The notes under the pieces are model-generated. The model was not told where the DNA came from. It saw only the letters and a list, made by a program, of their open reading frames with translations, and did no database searches. Shown in pieces: positions 42,139 through 51,269 of a stretch of DNA of 64,000 nucleotides; positions within the stretch are counted from its first letter, which is position 1; every line of letters begins with the position of its first letter. The translations under genes and the position numbers were made by a program. The stretch is taken from assembly GCA_965231165.1 (NCBI GenBank), contig OZ246421.1:1240001-1304000 (forward strand). The letters run 5' to 3'. Source of the stretch: Micavibrio_C sp965231165 (GTDB lineage Bacteria > Pseudomonadota > Alphaproteobacteria > Micavibrionales > Micavibrionaceae).

Positions 42139-44000
42139 ACTTAAGCATGCTGATAACGCCTGCCCTGTTACTGTCCGCTTTCGGCATCGCTTTCTTTTTC
42201 CACGGCGCGCACGACATCACCTATGCCCCGGCGATCTTTCTGGTGCTGGCGGCGGCGCTGACTTGTGTGCTGCCGTCGATCAGACGAGAAATATCATTCC
42301 CGCGTGGCACCTGCGTTTTGCTGACGCTGGCATTCTGGGGTTATTTGAGCATCAGCCTGTTATGGACGAATGTGCCTTTTGCCAGCCTTGTCACATGGCT
42401 GAACTTAAGCGTTCTGCCGCTGATCCTCACCGGGTTGCTATGCGTTCGTGACCGCCTGTCGGTTATCCGCTACAGCGCGCTGGCTTTGGCGGCAGGAACC
42501 TTCATCGTCGCACTTTTTACGTTGTGGCAGTTTTTCGTTGAAGGCATGCCACGTGCGCCGGGGCTGCTGCTCAACCCGAACAATATGGCGGCTATTTTCA
42601 ACCTCTCTCTGCTGCCGGTTCTGGCCTATGGCATCGCTGGTGAACAACGTCACCGGATGATTGCAGGCGGGATTGCTATCATCCTGTTTGCCGCGTTGCT
42701 GGCGACCGGCAGCCGTGCCGGGCTGATCTGTTTCCTGCTGGGGCTGGCGGTTATCCTGTTTACACTGCGTAAGAGTATCATCACCAGGTGGAAGCCTGCG
42801 GGCAGTTTTGTCGCGGCCTTGATCGTTATTTTTGCCGGATTTTATTTCCTCAGCGGTACGGCGCTGACGCAAAGTCTTGCGGTGTTTGGCGATCCGGCGG
42901 CAGATTATTCCAGCTTTGAACGGCTTGCCATCTGGAAAGGCGCCTTGCTGATGCTGCGTGATCATTGGGCGGGCGGTACAGGACTGGGCACCTTCTACCT
43001 TTATTATCCTGCTTACCGTTTGGACGGCGATGTTGTGTCGATCGGCAACTGGGCACATATGGATGCGCTGCAATTCGGTGTTGAAACCGGCATTCTCGGC
43101 GCCATTCTCTTTTATGCCGCTGCTATAGCATGGGCGCTACGCGGGACGAGATCGCTGTCTCAGCTATCCGCCGACGATACGCGCCGACCACTGATTGCCG
43201 GTTGTCTGGCGGCGTTGCTGGCGCTGACCGCCCACGCGCATATCGAATTCCAGTTTTACGTACTGGCGACATTGGTCATGGCTGCGGTGCTGATGGCAGC
43301 ACTCTATGCTCTGACCACAGACAATGAGGAACAATCATTCATCACACTGACGCCCGTCCGTCACGAACGCGCTATATGGTCGGGGGCGTTACTGCTGACA
43401 GCGGGTCTGATTTCACTAACATTGCTCAGCGCCGCTGCGGGAACGCATTTCCTCAGCCGCGCCCATACCGCCCTGAACAAGGGCGATATAGACGGCTTCG
43501 TCAGCAACATCACTTTGTCGCGCCAATACGCGCCGCGCAGTTTTGCCGACGCCCACGTGCAACTGGCGGGATTTTATGTCGATCTTTTGGCGCAGCCGGG
43601 CGGCATGATGACAGCCGACGACCGGATCACCGCTTATCAAGACGCGCTGCAATTACTGGCCGAGGCGCAAACGGTTAATCCCGCTCTCGCCGATATCGAC
43701 CACAAACGCGCCAAGCTTTACGCCCGCATAGACGAGGCGCAACAGCCCGATCACATCAATCTGGCGATGTCTTCATGGCGCGAAGCCCTGCGCAAGAACC
43801 CGATGCATTTCCATGCCCGTGAAGAGTTCGCCCGCTTCCTGCTGAAGCAGGGCCGTGCCGATGAAGCCTATGCTGTTTTACAAGACGGTTTGCACCGCGC
43901 TAAAACCCGCGAGGCCGAGGCGAATTTTACAAGACTATCCGCACAGATCGCGCCCCTGATAGCCGCCAAGCAACAATTCCAGCAACAACAAACACCTTAA
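42135..44000 (+). CDS. O-antigen ligase/polymerase-family membrane protein with TPR tail
   Basis: 621 aa. About eleven membrane helices in the first 430 residues with the Wzy_C-type region (LLLNPNNMAAIFNLSLLPVL, ATGSRAGLICFLLGL, and HAHIEFQFYVLATLVMAA). The soluble C-terminus (about 440-620) has TPR-like repeats (AHTALNKGDIDGFVSNITLSRQYAP, DEAYAVLQDGLHRAKTREAEANF). In this family the enzyme transfers or polymerises glycans on the periplasmic face. Coupling to kdsB supports a lipopolysaccharide role. Ligase and polymerase cannot be told apart from sequence. Confidence 0.85.
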   Translation: MNLSMLITPALLLSAFGIAFFFHGAHDITYAPAIFLVLAAALTCVLPSIRREISFPRGTCVLLTLAFWGYLSISLLWTNVPFASLVTWLNLSVLPLILTGLLCVRDRLSVIRYSALALAAGTFIVALFTLWQFFVEGMPRAPGLLLNPNNMAAIFNLSLLPVLAYGIAGEQRHRMIAGGIAIILFAALLATGSRAGLICFLLGLAVILFTLRKSIITRWKPAGSFVAALIVIFAGFYFLSGTALTQSLAVFGDPAADYSSFERLAIWKGALLMLRDHWAGGTGLGTFYLYYPAYRLDGDVVSIGNWAHMDALQFGVETGILGAILFYAAAIAWALRGTRSLSQLSADDTRRPLIAGCLAALLALTAHAHIEFQFYVLATLVMAAVLMAALYALTTDNEEQSFITLTPVRHERAIWSGALLLTAGLISLTLLSAAAGTHFLSRAHTALNKGDIDGFVSNITLSRQYAPRSFADAHVQLAGFYVDLLAQPGGMMTADDRITAYQDALQLLAEAQTVNPALADIDHKRAKLYARIDEAQQPDHINLAMSSWREALRKNPMHFHAREEFARFLLKQGRADEAYAVLQDGLHRAKTREAEANFTRLSAQIAPLIAAKQQFQQQQTP

Positions 44001-44002
44001 CA

Positions 44003-44626
44003 ATGACACTGACGACCCTGATCATCGCCCGTCACGGCAATACCTTTAATCCCGGTGAAACGCCCCGCCGCGTCGGTGGCCGCACCGATCTGGCGCTGAC
44101 GGAATCGGGCATGGCGCAGGCCACCAGACTGGGACAACATCTGTTCGAAAAAAATCTGGTGCCGGAAATTGTCTATTCATCGCAGCAACGCCGCACCAAA
44201 CAGACCGCCGTACTGGCGATTGAGCAAATCATGCCCGGCATTCCGCTGGAACCGCTCGCCATTTTCAACGAACTGGATTACGGACCCGATGAAAACATGC
44301 CCGAGGACGCCGTGCTGGCCCGTATCGGACCACAAGCGTTAAAAGACTGGGACGAATACGCCGTACCGCCACAGGGCTGGGTGGTCGATCCACCATCCCT
44401 GATAAAATCATGGATCGATTTCGGGCATTTCGTGGTGAAGAATTACAGCGACCGCACGATCATGGTGGTCACCAGCAACGGTACCGCACGGTTCGCCCCG
44501 CACCTGACCGGCGATTTCGAAGCCTTCCGCGCGCACTTCCCGCTGAAGCTGGCCACGGGCGCTTATGGCATCCTGCAGCATAACGGCGTCGGCTGGACGA
44601 CATTGTGCTGGAACATGAAGCCCTGA
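44003..44626 (+). CDS. Histidine phosphatase superfamily protein lacking the second catalytic His
   Basis: 207 aa. The RHG phosphate-binding motif is present (ARHGNTFNPGE, His11), also QQRRTKQTA (Arg63/64) and FNELDYG (Glu90). Where the family has VSHG near the end, this protein has VVTSNGTARF, so Asn159 replaces the second active-site His. It may be inactive or altered, or a sugar-phosphate binding relative. It starts 2 bp after the O-antigen ligase stop and is probably coupled. Confidence 0.85.
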   Translation: MTLTTLIIARHGNTFNPGETPRRVGGRTDLALTESGMAQATRLGQHLFEKNLVPEIVYSSQQRRTKQTAVLAIEQIMPGIPLEPLAIFNELDYGPDENMPEDAVLARIGPQALKDWDEYAVPPQGWVVDPPSLIKSWIDFGHFVVKNYSDRTIMVVTSNGTARFAPHLTGDFEAFRAHFPLKLATGAYGILQHNGVGWTTLCWNMKP

Positions 44627-44675
44627 GAATTCCTGCAAATATGTTTATTAATCATAGCCCTCCCCCATCTGGGGA

Positions 44676-44704
44676 TTGCGCAGGACCGGGCCTTCCCCTA
44701 GGCT
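44676..44704 (+). promoter_or_regulatory. Promoter of yejB with -10 six nt before the ATG
   Basis: TTGCGC (44676-44681), 17-nt spacer, TAGGCT (44699-44704), six bases, ATG at 44711. No Shine-Dalgarno is present; predicts a leaderless mRNA. Confidence 0.5.
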
Positions 44705-44710
44705 TTTTCC

Positions 44711-45829
44711 ATGAATAATCTTGCGGCCTATATATTCCGTCGTCTGCTGCTGATGATCCCAACCATATTGGGGATCATGCTGGTGTCGTTCGTCATTATC
44801 CAGTTCGTGCCGGGCGGCCCGGTCGAGCGCATGATCGCGCAATTGCAAGGCCACAACACCGACGCCACGGCGCGTTTTTCGGGTGGCGGCGCGGGCGATA
44901 CAGCCACGATGAACAACACCCCGCAAATGGGCGCGGGCGAAGGCAGCAAATATCGCGGTGCGCAGGGGCTTGATCCCGAATTCGTCGCCGAGCTGGAAAA
45001 AATGTACGGCTTCGACAAGCCCGCACATATCCGCTTCATGGAAATGGTCAGCAATTATGCCCGTTTCGATCTGGGTGAAAGCTATTACCGCAATATCGGC
45101 GTGATGGAACTGGTCGTGGAAAAAATGCCAGTGTCGATTTCACTCGGCCTGTGGTCAACGCTGATCATCTATCTGATTTGCATCCCGCTCGGGATCAAAA
45201 AGGCGGTGAAAGACGGCGAACCGTTTGATGTATGGTCATCAGCGGCGATCTTCATCGGTTATGCGATCCCCAGCTTTATGTTCGCGATTTTGCTGATTAT
45301 CCTGTTTGCGGGCGGGCGTTATTTCGACATCTTCCCTTTACGCGGGCTGGTGTCTGATAACTGGGACGAGCTGAATTCGATCCAGAAAATCCTCGACTAT
45401 CTCTGGCACATGACGCTGCCGGTCTGCGCCATGGTCATCAGCGGTTTTGCGGGGCTGACCATGCTGACCAAGAACAGCTTCCTCGACGAGATCAACAAGC
45501 AATATGTGCTGACCGCCCGCGCCAAAGGCCTAACCGAACACCGTGTGCTCTACGGCCATGTCTTCCGCAATGCCATGCTGATCGTGATTGCCGGGTTCCC
45601 CAGCGCCTTCCTGTCCATCTTCTTTACCGGATCACTACTGATCGAGGTGATTTTCAGCCTCGACGGGCTGGGACTGCTGGGGTACGAAAGCATCATAAGC
45701 CGCGATTATCCGGTGGTTTTGGGGACGCTTTACGTGTTCACGCTGATCGGCCTGGTGATGACTCTGATCCGGGACATTATTTACGTGATGGTCGACCCCC
45801 GCATCGACTTCAGCGCGCGTAAAATCTAG
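44711..45829 (+). CDS. yejB: Oligopeptide ABC transporter permease YejB
   Basis: 372 aa inner-membrane permease. N-terminal helix AAYIFRRLLLMIPTILGIMLVSFVIIQFVPGGPVERM is typical for YejB/DppB. It has the YejB-specific long periplasmic insert (about 45-110), the EAA-type coupling loop (ARAKGLTEHRVLYGHVFRNAML) and C-terminal SLDGLGLLGYESIISRDYPVVLG. Pairs with YejE; an unrelated helical gene lies between the two. Confidence 0.94.
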   Translation: MNNLAAYIFRRLLLMIPTILGIMLVSFVIIQFVPGGPVERMIAQLQGHNTDATARFSGGGAGDTATMNNTPQMGAGEGSKYRGAQGLDPEFVAELEKMYGFDKPAHIRFMEMVSNYARFDLGESYYRNIGVMELVVEKMPVSISLGLWSTLIIYLICIPLGIKKAVKDGEPFDVWSSAAIFIGYAIPSFMFAILLIILFAGGRYFDIFPLRGLVSDNWDELNSIQKILDYLWHMTLPVCAMVISGFAGLTMLTKNSFLDEINKQYVLTARAKGLTEHRVLYGHVFRNAMLIVIAGFPSAFLSIFFTGSLLIEVIFSLDGLGLLGYESIISRDYPVVLGTLYVFTLIGLVMTLIRDIIYVMVDPRIDFSARKI

Positions 45830-45893
45830 CCTCCTCCATTTTTGACATAATCAATTTTAGTTGCTAGTGTCGGGAAAAACAGGGATAGAAAAC

Positions 45894-46757
45894 ATGTCAG
45901 ACAACAAGATCGTACCCATTTTCAAGAATGTTGCCCCGCTCCATAAGGCACTGGGCATTATTGATGCCGCGCTGACGCAGCGTGATGAAAACACAGTTGC
46001 CAGACAGATCCGGTCGATGCTTTGCGACAAAACGCCCGCCGATGTCGTTACAAAAATTGCAAAGCAGTCGCTAAAGACAGTTAAAAGCTGGGACACCCCC
46101 TACCAAATGATGAACATCGCGGCGCAGATCATGGTGGCTGACAAGCTGCCCCCGGCGCTGCTCGACAATGCTCTGGAGCACTATCTTGATGCCGCCTCCA
46201 GCGTCGCTGACAGCCACCCGATCGCGGCCATGGGTGCCTGCTTGTACGCCTATCGCTTCTCGCTGAATACGCCCCATGAAACGCGCATTTATCTGGAGGC
46301 CGCGGCCCTGTGTGAAAATCCGCACCCGGCGCTGGCTTACCCGCTGCTCGAAGGCGCACTGGAGCTGTATGAATGCGCATCCGAAACTGACATGGGGGAC
46401 GTTCTGAAAGGCCATGTGCTGGCAATGATCGAAACCGTGGCCGCACATAATGTTACCGGCGCGATGGAATCCTACTCTTATGCCCTCGACATCATATCGC
46501 CCGATGACGCGCAATTTCAGCCCCTACTGGAAAAGACCTTCGCCCTCTGTGAGAAAGCGGCCCCGCACAGCCGCGAAGATGTCTTTTGCGTACTGGAACA
46601 GATTGTCCGCTATGCCGACCATAAAGACCCGCTCCACCAGCGCGCCACAGCCCTGAAAGACACTCTGGCCAAGGCTCTGGAACAGGGGAATTACAGCAAA
46701 GCTACGCCGCTGACCCCGAATGAATTTCTGGCACCGAAACCGCCGCAACCGCTCTGA
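45894..46757 (+). CDS. Hypothetical all-helical protein
   Basis: 287 aa from the ATG with AGGGA upstream; no signal or membrane helix. The sequence is a series of amphipathic helices (VAPLHKALGIIDAALTQRDENTVARQI, PYQMMNIAAQIMVADKL, LLEGALELYECASE), looking like a helical-repeat scaffold. No family recognised. It is inserted between yejB and yejE, in the same direction, with its own probable promoter region. Confidence 0.65.
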   Translation: MSDNKIVPIFKNVAPLHKALGIIDAALTQRDENTVARQIRSMLCDKTPADVVTKIAKQSLKTVKSWDTPYQMMNIAAQIMVADKLPPALLDNALEHYLDAASSVADSHPIAAMGACLYAYRFSLNTPHETRIYLEAAALCENPHPALAYPLLEGALELYECASETDMGDVLKGHVLAMIETVAAHNVTGAMESYSYALDIISPDDAQFQPLLEKTFALCEKAAPHSREDVFCVLEQIVRYADHKDPLHQRATALKDTLAKALEQGNYSKATPLTPNEFLAPKPPQPL

Positions 46758-46775
46758 ATAACTGTAATCCCGGGC

Positions 46776-46804
46776 TTGGTTCTGCTTTGGCACAGGGCTA
46801 TGAT
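46776..46804 (+). promoter_or_regulatory. Promoter of yejE with -10 seven nt before the ATG
   Basis: TTGGTT (46776-46781), 17-nt spacer, TATGAT (46799-46804), seven bases, ATG at 46812. No Shine-Dalgarno at usable distance; predicts leaderless transcription. Confidence 0.5.
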
Positions 46805-46811
46805 AGCCCCT

Positions 46812-47840
46812 ATGACCCTGTCGCCCCTTTCACGCCGCCGTATCCAGCAATTCTGCGCCAACCGCCGCGGGTTCTGGTCGCTATGGATTTTTCTGGTTTT
46901 GTTTGCGATGGCCATTCTGGCCCCGGTCATTGCCAACGACAAACCGATATTGCTCAAATATGACGGTGCTTTGTATGCGCCTGTATTCAAGACCTATCCG
47001 GAAACCGTCTTCGGCGGCGATTTTGAAACCGAAACCGATTACCGCGATCCGTACGTGCAGGAGTTGGTGAAAGCCAAAGGTGGCTGGATGATCTGGCCGC
47101 CCGTCCGGTTTTATTACGATACCGTCAATTATAACCTGCCGACGCCCGCTCCCTCGCACCCGACACCTGCAAACATACTGGGTACCGACGATCAGGGGCG
47201 CGATGTCGCGGCCCGCGTTCTGTATGGTTTCCGCATTTCCGTGCTGTTCGGGCTGGTGCTGACGCTGGTCAGCTCTATCATTGGTATTACGGCGGGCGCG
47301 TTTCAGGGCTATTACGGCGGCTGGCTCGATCTGATCATGCAGCGTTTTATCGAGATCTGGTCGTCGCTGCCCTCGCTTTATATCCTGATTATATTTTCCG
47401 CGATGTTCGTGCCGGGTTTCTGGACGCTACTGCTGATCCTGTTGCTGTTTTCGTGGGTGGGGCTGGTCGATGTGGTGCGCGCGGAATTCCTGCGCACCCG
47501 CAATTTCGATTATGTGCGCGCCGCGCATGCGCTGGGTATTTCAAATTTTACGATCATGCGCCGCCATGTGCTGCCCAACGCCATGGTCGCGACGATGACG
47601 CTGATGCCGTTTATCTTGACGGGTTCGATCACCGCACTGACTTCGCTTGATTTTCTGGGACTGGGGCTGCCACCCGGTTCACCCTCTCTCGGGGAACTTC
47701 TGGCGCAGGGCAAGAACAACCTGCAAGCCCCTTGGCTGGGCTTTACGGCGTTTCTTTCGCTCGCGCTGATGCTGTCGCTGCTGACCTTTATCGGCGAAGC
47801 CGTGCGCGATGCCTTCGACCCGCGCAAGACCAGCCTGTAA
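46812..47840 (+). CDS. yejE: Oligopeptide ABC transporter permease YejE
   Basis: 342 aa. N-terminal helix FWSLWIFLVLFAMAILAPVIANDKPILLKYDG is the YejE signature, followed by a periplasmic segment with ETDYRDPYVQELV and the DDQGRDVAARVLYGFRIS entry into the permease core. Coupling loop AAHALGISNFTIMRRHVLPNAM; C-terminus SLDFLGLGLPPGSPSLGELLAQG. The ATG at 46812 is chosen from homology and its adjacent promoter; upstream in-frame starts lack support. Confidence 0.94.
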   Translation: MTLSPLSRRRIQQFCANRRGFWSLWIFLVLFAMAILAPVIANDKPILLKYDGALYAPVFKTYPETVFGGDFETETDYRDPYVQELVKAKGGWMIWPPVRFYYDTVNYNLPTPAPSHPTPANILGTDDQGRDVAARVLYGFRISVLFGLVLTLVSSIIGITAGAFQGYYGGWLDLIMQRFIEIWSSLPSLYILIIFSAMFVPGFWTLLLILLLFSWVGLVDVVRAEFLRTRNFDYVRAAHALGISNFTIMRRHVLPNAMVATMTLMPFILTGSITALTSLDFLGLGLPPGSPSLGELLAQGKNNLQAPWLGFTAFLSLALMLSLLTFIGEAVRDAFDPRKTSL

Positions 47841-47843
47841 AAT

Positions 47844-49358
47844 TTACGGCTTTAACACGAGAGCTGCCGGAACTGGTGCTGGAGACATCAATTGATCCAT
47901 ATGGCCACAGGCCAGCATCAAGCTTGCCAGATATAGTTTCCGCTCCAGTCCTGTTTGACGCGCCGGACTGGTGTGGATCTGCTGACGCCACGCCTCGATC
48001 TGGCTGAAAATGCCCTGACGTGCAGACTGGCCGTTACTTACCGCAGCGTTCACAGCCTTCTCCATAGCGCGGAATATTTCTTCCTTTTCCCGCGTACTGA
48101 CGTTTTGCAGAATTTCATCCATTTTTGGAGGAAGCCTATCCACAAACGGCGGTATAGTGCGCGCGGTTTCAATCGCAATCCGCGTCTTGGCCGCATTGGT
48201 GCGCGCAATATACTCATTCAGAAAGGCGACGTTCTCCTGCGCATCAGCATTTCCCTGCGCTGCCTGTTGCTCCTGATGATCGAGATATTCATTCCCCTGT
48301 TTCAGGTAATCAGAAAGAGCACGAAACTGCTTGGCCGTCAGTGCATGCTGCAAGGTAATTTCAGTCGCAATGCGCCGGATATCTGTAAGGCTGTACTGCT
48401 TAACGCGTTCAATCCCTACAGCCCTTATATGCGCTAAAGCGGCGTCATGGGCCGGAGTCGAATAATAATTGGCGCCTGTATAATACTGATAGTCATGCTC
48501 GGGGGAGTAATCTTCCCGGCCTCCCGCCATCATTTTGGGACCATACCACCGGGAAAACACGGCGCGGGCATCCGCTGTATCCCTCATAATATCAGGATAT
48601 CCCTTGGAGGCCAGAGTCAGCGTGGCTGCTACGTCGGCGAACATTTCTGAACGATGGACACCCTTCGCATTTTCCAGTCCGGCATCCTTATCGACAGCGT
48701 TGTAGGCGTGTACAAAATCATCATCCATGCAGTGCCATGCCTCGTGCCATACCAGGCGCAGAGCCATCAAATAGGCACCGGGATCAATTGAGGTCTGCAA
48801 AAATCTATTTCCCGCCTGACCAATCCATTCTTCCATCATGCTGCGCGATGACACGTCTGCTGTCGCCGGGGAAATCAGGCAGAGATCAGGTTCTGTACCG
48901 CGCGCATCGGTGGTAACAAAATGCAGCGCCTGCGGATCGCCGCTCCTGGGGCCATAATCATCGCCCATAGCCATGTACGCGGCAGAAAAATCGTTCGAAC
49001 CCAGGTTGATGCCACGCTCCTTCAGGTAATAGCGTAATTTTTCACTCGACGATAATTGCCTTGTGCCTGTGAACGTATTGACCTGATCGGCATCAATAAT
49101 GGCCACACGGAGTTTAGGCGCTGCCGCTGCACTACGCACATATTCATTCGCCTCGCGCTCAATATCCGCCAGCATTGTGGACATGGTCGTCGCCGTCACA
49201 ACTTTTACCGCGGGTGCTGCGGCTGGTACGGGCACAGGTGCGAGCTTTGCCGCTTCCTTCACTGGCGGATTCGAACCGCAGGCCGCCATCAGAAACCCGA
49301 GAGTCAAAGCCCCCACAGAATTGCGCAGGCTCTTAAGGCCCGTATTGAGTGATGACAT
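47844..49358 (-). CDS. Putative zinc-metallopeptidase lipoprotein
   Basis: 504 aa. Lipobox MAAC with Cys27 after a hydrophobic signal. A zincin motif HEAWH (205-209, WHEAWHCMDDD) is followed by SEMFADVAATL with Glu238 as a likely third ligand, a gluzincin-like arrangement. The C-terminal 200 residues are long helices rich in Glu, Gln and Ala (YLKQGNEYLDHQEQQAAQGNADAQ). AGGGAG precedes the ATG. No named family recognised; the peptidase role is inferred from motif and ligand spacing. Convergent to yejE with a 3-bp gap. Confidence 0.65.
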   Translation of the reverse strand: MSSLNTGLKSLRNSVGALTLGFLMAACGSNPPVKEAAKLAPVPVPAAAPAVKVVTATTMSTMLADIEREANEYVRSAAAAPKLRVAIIDADQVNTFTGTRQLSSSEKLRYYLKERGINLGSNDFSAAYMAMGDDYGPRSGDPQALHFVTTDARGTEPDLCLISPATADVSSRSMMEEWIGQAGNRFLQTSIDPGAYLMALRLVWHEAWHCMDDDFVHAYNAVDKDAGLENAKGVHRSEMFADVAATLTLASKGYPDIMRDTADARAVFSRWYGPKMMAGGREDYSPEHDYQYYTGANYYSTPAHDAALAHIRAVGIERVKQYSLTDIRRIATEITLQHALTAKQFRALSDYLKQGNEYLDHQEQQAAQGNADAQENVAFLNEYIARTNAAKTRIAIETARTIPPFVDRLPPKMDEILQNVSTREKEEIFRAMEKAVNAAVSNGQSARQGIFSQIEAWRQQIHTSPARQTGLERKLYLASLMLACGHMDQLMSPAPVPAALVLKP

Positions 49359-49564
49359 CTGGATACTCCCTGTGTGATTTTTTATTCTGGCAAATACACT
49401 TATATGAAAAAATACCTCTTGTCATGGCCTTTTAACCATAATCAAAAACCCCTATGAAAACCGTTAGTTAGCCTTCTCAAGGCTCTAAAACCGTTTGCCT
49501 CCCGTCTGCCTCCTGTGCAAGCTTTGCCTATAATAAAAGAGATGAAGAACAGGGAATACATACT

Positions 49565-50305
49565 ATGGACACGCCTTTGCCCGGAACTTTGCGTCTGGCT
49601 TTTTCAACCGCCGCTGACCGTGTACGGATCAAGGCGCTGTTTGATCCCTCTGTAAAGAACAGCATCGACCCGCAAGGTCACGTCGCCGGGCGTGAAGATT
49701 CCCTGTTCAATGCACATATCGATAACGGTTGCGCCGCGATGCTGGTGGATGACGACAAAAACGTTCACACGCTGGCGATGGCCTGGCACCTCTCCGCCGC
49801 TAATGACGCGCATCCACGCCCGCGTCATATCGAGGTCGGCACCGCCATGACGCGCCTGCCCGGATTCCATAGCGCGAATGTTATTATTGCGGCACTGGCC
49901 TTAAGCGCATGGTGGAAACCTACCGTGCCACGCGGGTTGATCGCCGCCGAAGTCGGTAACGATAATCTGCCGTCGCAAAAACTGTTCCGTGACAAGCTGC
50001 GCTGGAAGGCCGTGACCGATCAGCAGACGCTGGCAAACATCAACGAACTTTCATACGCGGGCGTGGTTGATTACGATCATACGGACGACCAGAAGACATG
50101 GTACAAATCCGACCGCGATACACGGCAGCATCAGGCGCGCATCCTGCTGGATTTCCTCGAACGCGGCAGTCTGCTGAACAAGTCCGGACAAACCATCACG
50201 CTGGATCTTTCCGTGCTACAGGAAACAGGCCTGACCACAAAGCGCTTGGAAGCGCTGGCGCAGGGCGTACGCACCAAAAAGGACCTACGCGCCATACCTT
50301 CATGA
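49565..50305 (+). CDS. GNAT-like hypothetical protein, pair member 1
   Basis: 246 aa. The N-terminal half has an acetyltransferase-like run (LRLAFSTAADRVRIKALFD..., AAMLVDDDKNVHTLAMAWHL, IEVGTAMTRLPGFHSANVIIAALALSAWW). A C-terminal module WYKSDRDTRQHQARILLDFLER...LDLSVLQETGL is shared with the next gene (WYESTSDTLAQQARLVSEFI...LDFSRFSLATV). No catalytic residues can be pinned. A TATAAT hexamer is present at 49529-49534, 25 nt upstream of an AGGGA site. Confidence 0.55.
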   Translation: MDTPLPGTLRLAFSTAADRVRIKALFDPSVKNSIDPQGHVAGREDSLFNAHIDNGCAAMLVDDDKNVHTLAMAWHLSAANDAHPRPRHIEVGTAMTRLPGFHSANVIIAALALSAWWKPTVPRGLIAAEVGNDNLPSQKLFRDKLRWKAVTDQQTLANINELSYAGVVDYDHTDDQKTWYKSDRDTRQHQARILLDFLERGSLLNKSGQTITLDLSVLQETGLTTKRLEALAQGVRTKKDLRAIPS

Positions 50306-50408
50306 TGCGCAACCCGTTATTGTGCAATGCAGTATATCTCGCGCTTGCGAAGATTATGGAATCATTTCAGGATGCCCTTCTTTTTTGGATTGAAGGGGAA
50401 ATTTATAA

Positions 50409-51230
50409 ATGACCGACCAGACACCGCCGCAAGTTCCAGCACAAGCCACCGCTCCCGTAGCCGTTTCGCCGCTGACGATCCGTTTCTCGGAAGAACAAGA
50501 TGCCCCCGCCATTTATAATTTCTATCTCGGCAACCAGCACGGTGATTTCGACCTGCGCAAACCGGAAGTCATTCAGGAGCGCGCCAAAGCCGGCCAGATC
50601 ATCATTGTCGAAAAAGACGGGCAGACAGGCATGTCCTCCATGGGCTTTTCTTTTGCACGTGCGGCCAGCCCGGACCAAAAAACCTGGTCAGAGTTTGGCG
50701 CGACCCGTTCTGTTCTAAACGGCATGAGTCTCTACGCCTTTATTATTGCTTCGCAGGTTATTCAGGATTTTCTTCATGACACACCTGCCGAAAAATTCTT
50801 TGCAAACGTCTATGAAGACAATGATAAAGTGCGTCATCTGCTGAAGAATATTGTCGGCTGGAATGAATTTGAACCGGAAGATGAAATTCTGACAGTCTGC
50901 AAAACCACGAAAGAAACACCGGCGAATGACAGACCCCGCGTCTGGTATGAATCCACATCCGATACGTTGGCACAGCAGGCGCGCCTTGTTTCCGAGTTCA
51001 TCAGCAAAACCCATATCGAAAATTACAGGACTCAAGAGCAAGTTCCGCTCGATTTCAGCCGTTTTTCACTGGCGACAGTTTACAAAAAACATGTCGAAGA
51101 GCTGGCGCATGGCCGTTTTGGTGAAATGCTGACCGATTCACAGCCTTTACCATTGGCGCAGACCCGTAAGGCCTTTGAAAACTATCTCGGCGGTGCTAGA
51201 TATTTCCCTGAGCTGTCAGCTAAACCTTAA
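50409..51230 (+). CDS. GNAT-like hypothetical protein, pair member 2
   Basis: 273 aa; AAGGGGA precedes the start. After a Pro/Ala-rich N-terminus (about 20 residues) comes LTIRFSEEQDAPAIYNFYLGN, AGQIIIVEKDGQTGMSSMGFSF and FIIASQVIQDFL, consistent with a GNAT fold, and then the WYESTSDT...QARL...LDFSR module shared with the preceding gene. The C-terminus adds about 50 residues (THVEELAHGRFGEML-like). A divergent tandem paralogue with unknown substrate. Confidence 0.55.
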   Translation: MTDQTPPQVPAQATAPVAVSPLTIRFSEEQDAPAIYNFYLGNQHGDFDLRKPEVIQERAKAGQIIIVEKDGQTGMSSMGFSFARAASPDQKTWSEFGATRSVLNGMSLYAFIIASQVIQDFLHDTPAEKFFANVYEDNDKVRHLLKNIVGWNEFEPEDEILTVCKTTKETPANDRPRVWYESTSDTLAQQARLVSEFISKTHIENYRTQEQVPLDFSRFSLATVYKKHVEELAHGRFGEMLTDSQPLPLAQTRKAFENYLGGARYFPELSAKP

Positions 51231-51269
51231 GACTGGAACAGCTCCCGACAACCGATAAAGGAGCTTCCC

